DNA of 64,000 nt from Thalassolituus sp. UBA1087 (GTDB lineage Bacteria; Pseudomonadota; Gammaproteobacteria; Pseudomonadales; Oceanobacteraceae), in assembly GCA_002314145.1 (NCBI GenBank), contig DCCG01000042.1:124001-188000 (forward strand). Direction: 5' to 3'. Each line of letters begins with the position of its first letter. Position 1 is the stretch's first letter. Under the pieces are notes generated by a model. It searched no databases. It had not been told where the DNA came from and saw only the letters and a list, made by a program, of their open reading frames with translations. Position numbers and translations under genes: made by a program. Positions 49,128-57,731 of the stretch are shown in pieces.

Positions 49128-49866
49128 TCTTATTGATCAGCCAATCCGGATCATCCAGCGGCAGGTCATGCCCGGTACTGTTATGGCGCTCAAGGGGCAC
49201 CTGCCAGGCATTGGCGATTTTCCTGGTGCAGGCCGGTGATACCAGCCGGTCTTCCATACTCACATAGCACCAGACCGGTCTGACTGGCGGTTTTCGCGGC
49301 CCGCGATAACGGGATGCGGAGGCAATCTGCACCAGCAGGTTGCGCAGGCTTAACGGGTGAGTATCTGAGTATTGTTGCCAGACCGGTGCCAGTTCCGGAC
49401 TGTCCCGTCGGTTACTGGTCCAGTGCAGAATGGCTTTCTCCATACCACGACGACTGATCAGATGCCCTACCAGACTAAGGAATGCCGGTAGCTTCATGCG
49501 TTGCCAGGGCAATGAATAATTACTGAAGCTGGTATTGATCAGATGCAGGGCTTTTACTTCTCCGGGGTAACAGCGGGCCCATTCCGAGGCAATCATTGCG
49601 CCCATGGAGATCGCAGCAATGGTTACGGCTTTTCCTTTTGTCGCCGGTAAAACCTGCTGGCGGATATCTTCCATCATGGCGCGGATACCACGCGGCGTGG
49701 TTTCCTGCCAGCGTTCACCATTGCCTGCTAACTCCGGTGTCAGCAGCCGGGCTCCCGGGTTGTGTTGCTGTACGGCGTGTTCCAGTTGCCGGGGAAATTC
49801 GCCCCAGTGGAAGCGGCTGCGTATCAGGCCGCGGATCAGAACCCAGTGTTCAGGTGTTGTTTCCAT
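49099..49866 (-). CDS. Alpha/beta-fold hydrolase
   Basis: 255 residues. The N-terminal WVLIRGLIRSRFHWGEF replaces the usual oxyanion HG loop, the nucleophile elbow is AAISMGAMIA (Ser in ISMGA), and a late VSMEDRLVSPACTRKIA carries the acid; His lies in NSTGHDLPLDDPDW. The catalytic triad thus appears present, and cytoplasmic location is likely. Substrate unknown. AGGACAG precedes the ATG. It lies downstream of the TorF-type gene on the same strand (27 bp), so they may share a transcript. Confidence 0.85.
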   Translation of the reverse strand: METTPEHWVLIRGLIRSRFHWGEFPRQLEHAVQQHNPGARLLTPELAGNGERWQETTPRGIRAMMEDIRQQVLPATKGKAVTIAAISMGAMIASEWARCYPGEVKALHLINTSFSNYSLPWQRMKLPAFLSLVGHLISRRGMEKAILHWTSNRRDSPELAPVWQQYSDTHPLSLRNLLVQIASASRYRGPRKPPVRPVWCYVSMEDRLVSPACTRKIANAWQVPLERHNSTGHDLPLDDPDWLINKIIANWQASS

Positions 49867-49893
49867 ACTGTCCTGTTCAGCAATGGCTGCGCC

Positions 49894-50613
49894 TTACCAG
49901 AGGTTGAAGTAACGCTGGATGCCAAACTGAATGCTGGTACCGGCGTCATAGGCGCTGCCCAGATTGGTGCGGTTAAGGGTCAGGCGGTAATCCCAGGGTC
50001 CATAGGTCCGGTCAAGACCGACCCGGAACTGCCAGTAATCATCGCGGCTGGTGTCTTCTTCAAAGTTGTAGTCTTCGTCGTCGACTTCCAGCCAGCGGTG
50101 TTGAGCGGTGAAGAATTCCAGCGAAAACTCACCCAGTTGCACAGTGTAGCCCAGTTCGAGGCTGCGGAAGCCGAACTGGCTGCCCATATAATTGCCGGTT
50201 TCACGCCAGCCCAGCATCAGGGAATTATCCAGCAGAAGCCGCAGACCCCCTTCGCTGTAGGCTGTACCGTCCTGTTCCCGGTCGCCGACAAACAGGTAGC
50301 GGGTGGCAAAAACATCAAAGGCAAGGTAGTCACCCACCGGTTGGTAGTAGCCGGCAAACAGCGCATGTTCATAGGTGACATGGTCGTCGTCGCGGTCCAT
50401 CCCGGAACTGGCAAGCCCGCCGTACAGGCCGCTGTCATCGGTATAGGTGATCCCGCCCTGTAATGCCGGTTTACCGCGGGTTTCACTGATACCGTCGCGG
50501 ACATACTCTGACGTAATTCCGAGATTGGCACTCAGGTCGGCGTGGGCATTCAGAGTGAAGCAAAGGGCTGCAAAGGAAGACAGGCGCGACAGCGCACGAG
50601 GGGTTAACACCAT
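49894..50613 (-). CDS. TorF family putative outer-membrane porin
   Basis: 239 residues: a signal peptide (1-25, ending NAHA), then LSANLGITSEYVRDGISETRGKPALQGGI, read in pieces, which is the family's conserved start (TIGR02001 type), and alternating amphipathic strands to an aromatic C-terminus (RYFNLW). An outer-membrane beta-barrel is expected. Family members are often linked to choline or nitrogen-compound uptake, but this is not proven here. Confidence 0.85.
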   Translation of the reverse strand: MVLTPRALSRLSSFAALCFTLNAHADLSANLGITSEYVRDGISETRGKPALQGGITYTDDSGLYGGLASSGMDRDDDHVTYEHALFAGYYQPVGDYLAFDVFATRYLFVGDREQDGTAYSEGGLRLLLDNSLMLGWRETGNYMGSQFGFRSLELGYTVQLGEFSLEFFTAQHRWLEVDDEDYNFEEDTSRDDYWQFRVGLDRTYGPWDYRLTLNRTNLGSAYDAGTSIQFGIQRYFNLW

Positions 50614-50716
50614 GATAAATACTTGCTTTCCGTTATAACTGTTCGGTTTCGGGGCGTTATCATACGATGTTTCGGCCCGGCTGTGGCACCTTTGGTTGCT
50701 CTGGCGTAAAAAAGTT

Positions 50717-51766
50717 TTATTTTTCTGAACGATACCAGCGTTCCAGGGCGGCCTGTTCGCGCCGGAATTTATCCTGGCTGTTGTCCGGGGCCCAGGTTGA
50801 CATACTCCTTACCGCGGACATCAGAAATTCAATCAGGGTGAAGTGGCGGCGCAGGATACGCCGGTGACGGTGGGGCAGAATGGGGTTAAACAGACTGTGG
50901 TAGCGCAGCAGATGGCGCGGGTTTTTCTTGACCCATAACCAGGACCCCATTTCCAGCGTCATCGGCAGGTAGAGCCCGTCCGGCTGATCCGCCATGTAAG
51001 CGTCATAGATGTAGTCCCAGAGGTCGCCATGGGTTGTGTAGCTGTGTGCCTGGGGTTCAAACAGATAGACATCGTGGGCGGGGTAAGTGCGTTCAAACAG
51101 CTCGGTCAGGGCATGAGCTTCAGCAATAGCCGGCCAGGGGCTGACGCTTTTGGCGTATGGAAACCAGACACGGTCTTTGTAGCCGAAACCGGAATGGCAG
51201 TCGAGACTGATGCAGTGTCGCTGACCTTTTAAAGCCGTCAGCATGGTATCGGTTAATGCCTGGCTTTCGGGCTGCATCGGATCATTGCGGCGGCCACGAT
51301 ACCAGGGCAGGTGGCGGCTGATTCTCTGGCCGCTCACCAGCAGCGGCGGCCGGCCTTCAGCATCCACCGGCGCGTTACGCATTAAATCCACGCCATTGGG
51401 GTTAGCCCGGCTGTTGCGCCACATGCCGCCGGGATTCACGATGGGTACGATCAGCAGGCGTATTTCCTTCAGCATGTCGCTGGCGGCCGGGTCCCATTCC
51501 AGCCGTTGCAGCAGGGTGCCAAGAAAAGACAGTATGACCTGAGTGCCGATGCGTTCGATGCCGTGAACACCACCAATCAATGCCAGCGTGGGCGCCTGGG
51601 GGGCTGTTGATCCCATTTCGAGTACGTAAAATGGCAGCTGGATATCGCCCTGGGGAATATGTAACGGCACCGAAATACGCAGATGCCGCTGCCCCTGTTC
51701 CAACAGGTTTTCCAGTTCAATCAGTTCAGGCAGTGCTTTTTTAATTGGGTATGTCCGTTGAATCAC
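50717..51766 (-). CDS. M14 family zinc carboxypeptidase-like protein
   Basis: 349 residues, no signal peptide. Zinc ligands are seen in GGVHGIERIG (HxxE) and SLDCHSGFG (His), with the general base Glu in TLEMGSW; RNSRANPNGVDLMRNAP supplies the arginines. It resembles the DUF2817/M14-like cytoplasmic peptidases. Substrate unknown. It starts with GTG at 51766, with AAGGA upstream; the start lies about 57 bp from that of the divergent ABC exporter gene. Confidence 0.85.
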   Translation of the reverse strand: MIQRTYPIKKALPELIELENLLEQGQRHLRISVPLHIPQGDIQLPFYVLEMGSTAPQAPTLALIGGVHGIERIGTQVILSFLGTLLQRLEWDPAASDMLKEIRLLIVPIVNPGGMWRNSRANPNGVDLMRNAPVDAEGRPPLLVSGQRISRHLPWYRGRRNDPMQPESQALTDTMLTALKGQRHCISLDCHSGFGYKDRVWFPYAKSVSPWPAIAEAHALTELFERTYPAHDVYLFEPQAHSYTTHGDLWDYIYDAYMADQPDGLYLPMTLEMGSWLWVKKNPRHLLRYHSLFNPILPHRHRRILRRHFTLIEFLMSAVRSMSTWAPDNSQDKFRREQAALERWYRSEK

Positions 51767-51822
51767 GGCATTCAGGTCCTTATTCTGCTCAGCCTATTAC
51801 ACATCAGGTGAGTAACAGTTTG

Positions 51823-53652
51823 ATGAAATTCTCTTTGCCAGCTCCGGAAGATATGCCCACCCGCTACCGGGGCTGGCACTGGATAAAAACCCTCTGGCCC
51901 TATCTCATGGAATACCGCTGGCGGGTGGCGCTGGCTTTACTGTGTCTGGTTGCGGCCAAAGTGGCCAGCGTCTCCATGCCGTTTTTGCTCAAATACCAGG
52001 TGGACCATCTGAGTATGGCCGACAATTCGGCCATTGACAGTCAAGGGGCTGCAGCGGACTGGTGGTTATGGTTTCCGCTGGGATTATTACTGGCCTATGG
52101 CGCCGTACGTTTTATTAATGTGCTGGCCGGGGAGCTGCGTGATCTGTTTTTCGGCCGGGTGACCGAGCGCGCTATGCGACGTATGTCGCTGCGTGTTTTT
52201 AATCATCTGCATGCACTCAGTCTGGCGTTTCATCTCAACCGCCAGACAGGTGCTCTGCAGCGTGATATTGAACGCGGTACTCAGGGCATCAGCTTTCTGA
52301 TGCGTTTTCTGATTTTTAATATCATACCGACCTTTCTCGAATTATTTTTTGTCATCGGCCTGTTGCTGGTTAATTACCCGCCGGTTTTTGCCCTGATTAC
52401 TGCCGTTGCGGTCGTTGTCTATGTGGTGTATTCGGTGCGTTTAACCGAATGGCGCACCCGCTATGTCCGCCAGGCCAATCAGATGGATTCGACGACCCAT
52501 GCACGGGCACTGGACAGTCTGCTGAATTACGAGACGGTGAAATATTTTAATGCCGAACAGCGCGAAGCGTCTGCTTATGATGAGGCGTTGGCCGGTTGGG
52601 AACAGGCGCGGCGTAAAAACCGTTTTTCACTGTTCGGGCTGAATTCCGGTCAGGCGTTTATTATCAGTCTGGCCATGGCCATGATGCTGATGTTTGCTGC
52701 CTATTATGTACTGAGCGGAGAAATGACCATTGGTGATTTTACGCTGGTCAACGCCTTTATGTTTCAGCTTTTTTTGCCACTGAATTTTCTTGGTTTTGTG
52801 TATCGCGAAATCAAGGCATCGATGGCCAATATTGAACGCATGTTTGACCTGCTGGATGAAAAACCGGCGGTTGATGACGACGGCAAACAGACTCTGCAGG
52901 TGACTCAGGGACGGGTCGAGCTGCGTGATATTCATTTTTCATATCAGCCTGAGCGCGACATTATCCGCGGGCTGGATCTGACGCTGGAAGCGGGAAAAAC
53001 GCTGGCCGTGGTGGGAAGCAGTGGTGCCGGAAAGTCTACCCTGACCAAGCTTCTGTTTCGCTTTTATGATGCTCAACAGGGCGTGATTCTTATCGATGGG
53101 CAGAATATCTGCGATGTGACTCAGTCTTCGCTGCGAGCGGCTTTAGGCATTGTGCCGCAGGATGCTGTGCTGTTTAACGATACGCTGAAAAACAACCTGC
53201 TGTATGCGCGCGAAAGTGCGACTGATGAGGAAATTGAAACCGTCATCCGTATGGCGCATCTGCAAACCCTGATTGAGCAGTGTCCTCAGGGGCTGGATAC
53301 CCTGGTCGGAGAACGTGGTCTGAAACTGTCCGGTGGTGAAAAACAGCGCATTGCCATTGCGCGTATGCTGTTAAAAAAACCGGCCATTATGGTGTTTGAT
53401 GAAGCGACCTCGTCACTGGATTCACGCACCGAGCGGGGCATTATGCAGGCCATTCGTGAAGTCTCAGCGGGTCATACCACCCTGATCATTGCCCATCGTC
53501 TGTCCACGGTCGTTGATGCGGACAGTATTGCGGTACTGGATCAGGGGCAACTGGCTGAGCAGGGGACACACGCCAGCCTGCTGGCCCGGCAGGGGCTCTA
53601 TGCGCGTCTGTGGGCGGCGCAGCAACACCATAGCAACGCGGAGGAGGACTGA
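51823..53652 (+). CDS. Atm1-type ABC exporter half-transporter (fused permease-ATPase)
   Basis: 609 residues starting at 51823 (MKFSLPAPEDMPTRYRGWHW), with AGGTGAG upstream; the longer frame from 51745 would run into the divergent peptidase start. A six-helix ABC exporter domain is at about 25-330 and the ATPase at 350-595, with Walker A GSSGAGKST near 398-406, signature LSGGEKQR and Walker B IMVFDEATSSLD. FHLNRQTGALQRDIERGT and NFLGFVYREIKASMANIERMF (read in parts) are characteristic of the Atm1/ABCB7 family, which exports glutathione-linked or persulfide compounds. It works as a homodimer. Translationally coupled to xni. Confidence 0.9.
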   Translation: MKFSLPAPEDMPTRYRGWHWIKTLWPYLMEYRWRVALALLCLVAAKVASVSMPFLLKYQVDHLSMADNSAIDSQGAAADWWLWFPLGLLLAYGAVRFINVLAGELRDLFFGRVTERAMRRMSLRVFNHLHALSLAFHLNRQTGALQRDIERGTQGISFLMRFLIFNIIPTFLELFFVIGLLLVNYPPVFALITAVAVVVYVVYSVRLTEWRTRYVRQANQMDSTTHARALDSLLNYETVKYFNAEQREASAYDEALAGWEQARRKNRFSLFGLNSGQAFIISLAMAMMLMFAAYYVLSGEMTIGDFTLVNAFMFQLFLPLNFLGFVYREIKASMANIERMFDLLDEKPAVDDDGKQTLQVTQGRVELRDIHFSYQPERDIIRGLDLTLEAGKTLAVVGSSGAGKSTLTKLLFRFYDAQQGVILIDGQNICDVTQSSLRAALGIVPQDAVLFNDTLKNNLLYARESATDEEIETVIRMAHLQTLIEQCPQGLDTLVGERGLKLSGGEKQRIAIARMLLKKPAIMVFDEATSSLDSRTERGIMQAIREVSAGHTTLIIAHRLSTVVDADSIAVLDQGQLAEQGTHASLLARQGLYARLWAAQQHHSNAEED

Positions 53653-54422
53653 TGCAGTTACTGATTATCGACGCCATGAATCTGATCCGCCGTATTTATG
53701 CTGCTGCCCAGGAATCGGAGCTGGCGCTGGACGCCACACGCAGTCATTGCCTGAGTGTGATTGGGCGAAATGCCGAACAACTCAACGCGACGCATGTGGC
53801 CGTGGTGTTCGAGCAGAAGTGCACTACCTGGCGCCATGAGGTCTGGCCGGACTACAAGCTTGGACGCCCGCCGATGCCGCAGGAACTGGAGCAGGGGCTG
53901 GATGATATCCGCCGTTCATTTCAGCAGGCGGGCCTGTGCTGCATTGAACTGGCGGGCTGGGAAGGGGATGACGTGGTGGCCACGCTGGCTGCCAGGGCGG
54001 CCTTCGCCGGCCTTGAGGTGACTGTGCTGTCTACCGATAAAGGCTTTTGCCAGCTGGTGAATGCCCGCCTGAAGGTGCGCAATCATTTTGACCGGCATAC
54101 CTGGGATGAACTGACGGTCGGGCAGAAGTTTGGTCTGTTGCCTGAGCAGCTGGCAGATTTCTGGGCCCTGACCGGTGACAGCACCAATCATTTACCCGGC
54201 GTGCCGGGTATTGGCCCGAAAACCGCCGGGCAGCTGCTCGATCAGCATCGTTCACTCGATCTGTTGCTGGCGGCCCATGCGTCGTGCGAAACCCGCGTAC
54301 ATAACGCGCTGGCACAGCACTGGCCCCAGGCACTGCTGACCCGGGCGCTGGCAAAATTGCGGACAGATGTGCCATTAGGGCTGAATCTCCATGATCTGCG
54401 CTGGCAGCCTCCCGGCGCATAG
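53652..54422 (+). CDS. xni: Flap endonuclease Xni (exonuclease IX type)
   Basis: Structure-specific 5' nuclease related to the DNA polymerase I N-terminal domain, 256 residues. LLIIDAMNLIRRIYAAAQ, VFEQKCTTWRHEVWPDYK, GWEGDDVVATLAARAA and STDKGFCQL hold the metal-binding acids; the H3TH motif is LPGVPGIGPKTAGQLLDQH. It overlaps the ABC gene by 1 bp. Length and motifs match Xni rather than full-length polymerase I. Confidence 0.93.
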   Translation: MQLLIIDAMNLIRRIYAAAQESELALDATRSHCLSVIGRNAEQLNATHVAVVFEQKCTTWRHEVWPDYKLGRPPMPQELEQGLDDIRRSFQQAGLCCIELAGWEGDDVVATLAARAAFAGLEVTVLSTDKGFCQLVNARLKVRNHFDRHTWDELTVGQKFGLLPEQLADFWALTGDSTNHLPGVPGIGPKTAGQLLDQHRSLDLLLAAHASCETRVHNALAQHWPQALLTRALAKLRTDVPLGLNLHDLRWQPPGA

Positions 54423-54456
54423 CTTAAAATGCGCGGCTTTTTCCGGGAGTATATCC

Positions 54457-54873
54457 GTGTCAGTCGATATCAAAGTCCGTGGCTACCATCTCGATATTTA
54501 TCATCACGTTAACAACGGACGTTATCTGGAATTTCTTGAGGAAGGGCGCTGGGAATATTTTGAGCGCTACGAATTTTTCAAACTGTTCGAATCCAAAAAT
54601 CTGGCCTTTGTGGTGGCCAATATCAATATCAGCTATCGGCGCCCGGCTTATGCCGGAGAAGTGATCCGTGTCATTACGCGTATGAGTAAAATCGGTAATA
54701 AAAGCGCCCAGGCTGTGCAGGAAGTCCGCTTACTGGTTAACGGTGAACCCGCTGACCTGATAGCGGATGCGGTGGTGACCTTTTGTCTGATGGACGGCGA
54801 TAGTCAGAAGTCTGTACCGATCGCCGGTGAACTGCGCAATGTTCTTGAACATATGATTGAGGAAGGACAATGA
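54457..54873 (+). CDS. Hotdog-fold acyl-CoA thioesterase (4HBT family)
   Basis: 138 residues. The start is GTG at 54457, with GGGAG eight bases upstream; an upstream ATG at 54391 lies inside xni without support. The active-site region is YHLDIYHHVNNGRYLEFLEE, with Asp and the His-Val-Asn motif of YbgC/FadM-like thioesterases. Cytoplasmic; cleaves acyl-CoA thioesters of uncertain chain length. It overlaps miaE by 4 bp. Confidence 0.88.
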   Translation: MSVDIKVRGYHLDIYHHVNNGRYLEFLEEGRWEYFERYEFFKLFESKNLAFVVANINISYRRPAYAGEVIRVITRMSKIGNKSAQAVQEVRLLVNGEPADLIADAVVTFCLMDGDSQKSVPIAGELRNVLEHMIEEGQ

Positions 54874-55487
54874 GTGTTGATGCTGTAATGGCAGAGATCA
54901 ACCGTTTTCTCGGCTGTGAAACCCCGGATGCCTGGATTGATGCCGCACTGAATAATCAGGAAATACTGCTGATTGATCACGCAAACTGTGAAAAAAAAGC
55001 GGCCACCACTGCGATGAATCTGCTTTATAAACACATTGACCGGGATGATCTGTTAAAAAAAATGAGCCAGCTCGCACGTGAAGAGCTGCTGCATTTTGAA
55101 CAGGTGATTAACCTGATGAAAGAGCGGGGTATTGGTTACCGCCATGTCTCCTCTTCGCGCTATGCGGCAGGGCTGCGTGATGCTGTTCGTAAAGGCGGTA
55201 TTGATGAACTGGTTGACGTACTGATCGTCGGGGCATTTATTGAAGCGCGCTCCTGTGAACGTTTTGCCAGGCTGGCCCCGTTTCTGGATGAAAAGCTGGC
55301 TAAGTTCTATCGCTCGCTGCTGAAGTCGGAAGGGCGCCATTATCAGGATTATCTGGGCCTGGCAGCCCAGTACGCCGGCTATCCTATCGATACGCGGGTA
55401 GCCGAATTCCGTGCACTGGAACAGGAACTCATCGAGTCGCCGGATGAGTCCTTCCGTTTTCACAGTGGTGTGCCGGCTGTCGCCTGA
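54870..55487 (+). CDS. miaE: tRNA-(ms2io6A37)-hydroxylase
   Basis: Diiron oxygenase that hydroxylates 2-methylthio-N6-isopentenyladenosine at position 37 of tRNAs reading UNN codons; 205 residues. Ferritin-like four-helix bundle with iron ligands in HANCEKKAA, REELLHFEQV, AFIEARSCERF and SEGRHYQDY. The oxygen-dependent step requires MiaA and MiaB, which are not in the window. The ATGA overlap with the thioesterase gene indicates coupling. Confidence 0.93.
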   Translation: MSVDAVMAEINRFLGCETPDAWIDAALNNQEILLIDHANCEKKAATTAMNLLYKHIDRDDLLKKMSQLAREELLHFEQVINLMKERGIGYRHVSSSRYAAGLRDAVRKGGIDELVDVLIVGAFIEARSCERFARLAPFLDEKLAKFYRSLLKSEGRHYQDYLGLAAQYAGYPIDTRVAEFRALEQELIESPDESFRFHSGVPAVA

Positions 55488-55572
55488 TGGCCTTCCGGTA
55501 ATGTGCCAATGACACTGTGTTTGTGCCACCCGCTCAGCAGCGGGCGGTGCTGCTGCCAGCGTTTATCCGTGT

Positions 55573-55758
55573 TCAGGCATCCTGACTGGCACGGATAATT
55601 TTCACACAGACATCACAGATATCATGATACTCCGATTCGCTGATGACTCCGGCTTCCAGGTCGCGGCGCGCCTGTGCCATCTGGCCTTCGGCATCTTTGA
55701 GGTCGGTATAGCGCCGGTTAGCTTCCAGGGCGGTGAGGGTTTGTTTGGCTGATGTCAT
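55573..55758 (-). CDS. Small protein of unknown function
   Basis: 61 residues from ATG at 55758, with AAGGATG seven bases upstream; a longer frame to 55803 lacks support. It is charged and helical (EANRRYTDLKDAEGQMAQAR) with CDVCVKI near the C-terminus, resembling the SHOCT-like short C-terminal segments. No export signal. Isolated on the minus strand between miaE and a hydrolase gene. Function unknown. Confidence 0.6.
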   Translation of the reverse strand: MTSAKQTLTALEANRRYTDLKDAEGQMAQARRDLEAGVISESEYHDICDVCVKIIRASQDA

Positions 55759-55884
55759 GTTTTCATCCTTCTTCGGTCCGGGCTTTCTGACCGGACACGT
55801 CACAAAATTGCATCCGGATGCAATCCAGAACCTGCTCTGCCGGCAGTTTGCTGAATTGCCGTCTGCTTGGGCAATGCCTTATTA

Positions 55885-55952
55885 TTCAAGTTCACTTTGA
55901 TTGAAATATAGTTCATTGTGAAGCAACTGGCGCGAATTATTCACTTGCGCCA
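55885..55952. promoter_or_regulatory. AT-rich dyad cluster upstream of the hydrolase gene
   Basis: Several dyads overlap: TTCAA (55885-55889)/TTGAA (55901-55905), TTCAC (55891-55895)/GTGAA (55918-55922), and TGGCGC (55928-55933)/GCGCCA (55947-55952). They probably form the promoter-operator region of the gene at 55995; the regulator is not identifiable. Confidence 0.35.
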
Positions 55953-55994
55953 AAGTCTGTTATTTCAACAACAAAAAGAAGCACTCAAAGCGTC

Positions 55995-56888
55995 ATGACA
56001 GCATCTGTAGCGACTGATGAATTACTTCCCTGGCTGGACGGCCCTGCCGGTGACCTGAGCGGCTGGTCCCGGGGCGGGCAAGGCGGCAAAACAATACATT
56101 TCCTGCATGGTAATGGCTTTTGTGCCAGAACACTGTGGCCGCTTGCCCGGCGCTTGCCCGGCGATGTCGATATCATGCTTACTGACCTGCCGGGTCATGG
56201 GGGTTCAGTGCAGACAGCACACCGCATGCCGGATTGGGCAGCCATGGCTGAAAGGGTCGGGGATGCCATCGAAAGCCACCGTGGTGGCCAGCCGGTTATT
56301 GGTATCGGTCATTCCATGGGCGGCGTTATCACGCTTTTATTGGCGGCCAGCCGGCCACATTTGTTTGAACGGATTATTCTCCTTGACCCGATCTTGTTTT
56401 CACCGGAGGTGGTTCTGTATCAGCGCCTGGCACGCAAATCCGGTCTGTGGCGACGCTCCCGTCTGGTGAAAGCAGTTTCTGCCCGTCGCCGGGTATGGCC
56501 GGACGAAAACAGCCTCAAAGAAGACCTGAAAAATAAGACGCTTTACCGTCGCTGGAGCGATGAAGCGCTGGATAATTTTGTACTGGGGGGCACAAAAACA
56601 GTGCCGGAAGGCGTCGCCTTGTGCTGTAACCCACAATGGGAAGCGGCTATTTTTGGCTCTTATCCCCGGGGGTTGTGGAAAGCCGTGCACCGTCTTCAGG
56701 TTCGCGCCGATATTCTGGTAGCCTCCGACAGTTATCCTTTTATTGCCCGTTCGGCGCGCAAAGCCGCCGCACGCAATCCCTGTATCCGCTGGCAGAGCGT
56801 GGAGGGCAGTCATTGCTTTCCGATGGAACAAACCGACAAAACTGCCGATGTTCTGGCACAGATGTTGATTTCAGAAACGGGACACTAA
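55995..56888 (+). CDS. Alpha/beta-fold hydrolase
   Basis: 297 residues. The oxyanion loop is FLHGNGFCARTL, LTDLPGHGGS follows, the nucleophile elbow is GIGHSMGGVI and the late His lies in VEGSHCFPME, so the triad is complete. An arginine-rich lid (KSGLWRRSRLVKAVSARRRV) is notable. Cytoplasmic, substrate unknown. The ribosome site is weak (AAGAAG). Monocistronic, since the next gene has its own promoter. Confidence 0.87.
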   Translation: MTASVATDELLPWLDGPAGDLSGWSRGGQGGKTIHFLHGNGFCARTLWPLARRLPGDVDIMLTDLPGHGGSVQTAHRMPDWAAMAERVGDAIESHRGGQPVIGIGHSMGGVITLLLAASRPHLFERIILLDPILFSPEVVLYQRLARKSGLWRRSRLVKAVSARRRVWPDENSLKEDLKNKTLYRRWSDEALDNFVLGGTKTVPEGVALCCNPQWEAAIFGSYPRGLWKAVHRLQVRADILVASDSYPFIARSARKAAARNPCIRWQSVEGSHCFPMEQTDKTADVLAQMLISETGH

Positions 56889-56971
56889 AGGTAATAAATT
56901 GGTCTTACGGTAAAGTTTGGCGCCGTTTTTCCGATACAGTAGCAGGGCCGGACCACAGGGTGTAAAAACCT

Positions 56972-57000
56972 TTGTCAAATAAATTCGGGTAGGCTATTGT
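56972..57000 (+). promoter_or_regulatory. Sigma70-type promoter of the DMP19-like gene
   Basis: TTGTCA (56972-56977), 17-base spacer, TATTGT (56995-57000); a predicted start near 57007 gives a leader of about 39 bases. Confidence 0.65.
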
Positions 57001-57045
57001 GACTTTTCCTTTCCGCCAGCATAAAGAGAGCAACGAGTAGGATCT

Positions 57046-57510
57046 ATGAGTATGGAGATTCAGGCAGCACTGGATGTTGCCGATGAAACTGATTCATTTC
57101 TTCAGATTACGGATGTTATTTACAGTAAGGAAGCGGACGATGGGTACGATGCCCTGTCTGATGCAGAAAAAACCGTATTCTGCATAGATGGTCTGTTACG
57201 TGAAATGGAGAATGGGGGGTTCGTGCAGTTTATCCACCATGAAGTGGGTGCCCTGGCCGAAGATACTCTGGAAGCCCTTGAGCGCATTAAGGCAAAAAAT
57301 ACCCATGAATTACTTGACCGTTTGATCAACTTCTTCGATGAGCGCAAGGTGCCGGCGGATGAAGATGAGCGTATAGAGCTTTTTGATCAGATCGAAAGTG
57401 AATATGCGGACGAGATTGCTGAACTGGACGACAGGTTTTATGACGTGGGTGAAAACCTCGTTGAAATGACGCTGTCGTACGTCGCCCGCAATCTGAAAGA
57501 GTTCCGTTAA
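57046..57510 (+). CDS. DMP19/DUF4375-like acidic protein
   Basis: 154 residues, very rich in Asp and Glu. Residues about 38-95 (EKTVFCIDGLLREMENGGF, then QFIHHEVG and TLEALERIKA) match the pattern of the DMP19/DUF4375 family, whose Neisseria member is a DNA-mimic protein that blocks a transcription factor. The C-terminal half is acidic and helical. No export signal. AGGATCT precedes the ATG. Own promoter and terminator. DNA mimicry here is only a possibility; the family also occurs as plain housekeeping proteins. Confidence 0.65.
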   Translation: MSMEIQAALDVADETDSFLQITDVIYSKEADDGYDALSDAEKTVFCIDGLLREMENGGFVQFIHHEVGALAEDTLEALERIKAKNTHELLDRLINFFDERKVPADEDERIELFDQIESEYADEIAELDDRFYDVGENLVEMTLSYVARNLKEFR

Positions 57511-57514
57511 TAAG

Positions 57515-57537
57515 AACCGGCTGAGGCCGGTTTTTTT
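57515..57537 (+). terminator. Terminator of the DMP19-like gene
   Basis: ACCGGC (57516-57521) pairs with GCCGGT (57526-57531), loop TGAG, followed by seven T's to 57537. Strong. Confidence 0.92.
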
Positions 57538-57666
57538 ATGGCGTAAATTCAGTCCGGATGCAGATTAAACACAGGTAAGGCAAACGGCGTACAGAGTGCG
57601 TGAGTTGAACCTGGCCTGCTGTGTAAATGGCTGTGCAGCTGCTGCCATTCTGTTATTATCAAACAA

Positions 57667-57700
57667 GGCAATACCGGTTTGGTACGCCTGCGGTATTGCC
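57667..57700 (+). repeat. 10-bp inverted repeat in the leader of the CHI-like gene
   Basis: GGCAATACCG at 57667-57676 and CGGTATTGCC at 57691-57700 are exact complements around a 14-base loop. It ends 31 bases before the start codon. It could be a leader hairpin or an operator; no known riboswitch pattern was recognised. Confidence 0.6.
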
Positions 57701-57731
57701 ATAACGATAACAACAACACAGGAATTCTCCC

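Noticed and set aside
49762..50463. Plus-strand frame of 233 codons opposite the TorF-type gene.
   Set aside because: The minus-strand gene has a signal peptide, family motifs and an aromatic C-terminus; the plus frame has none.
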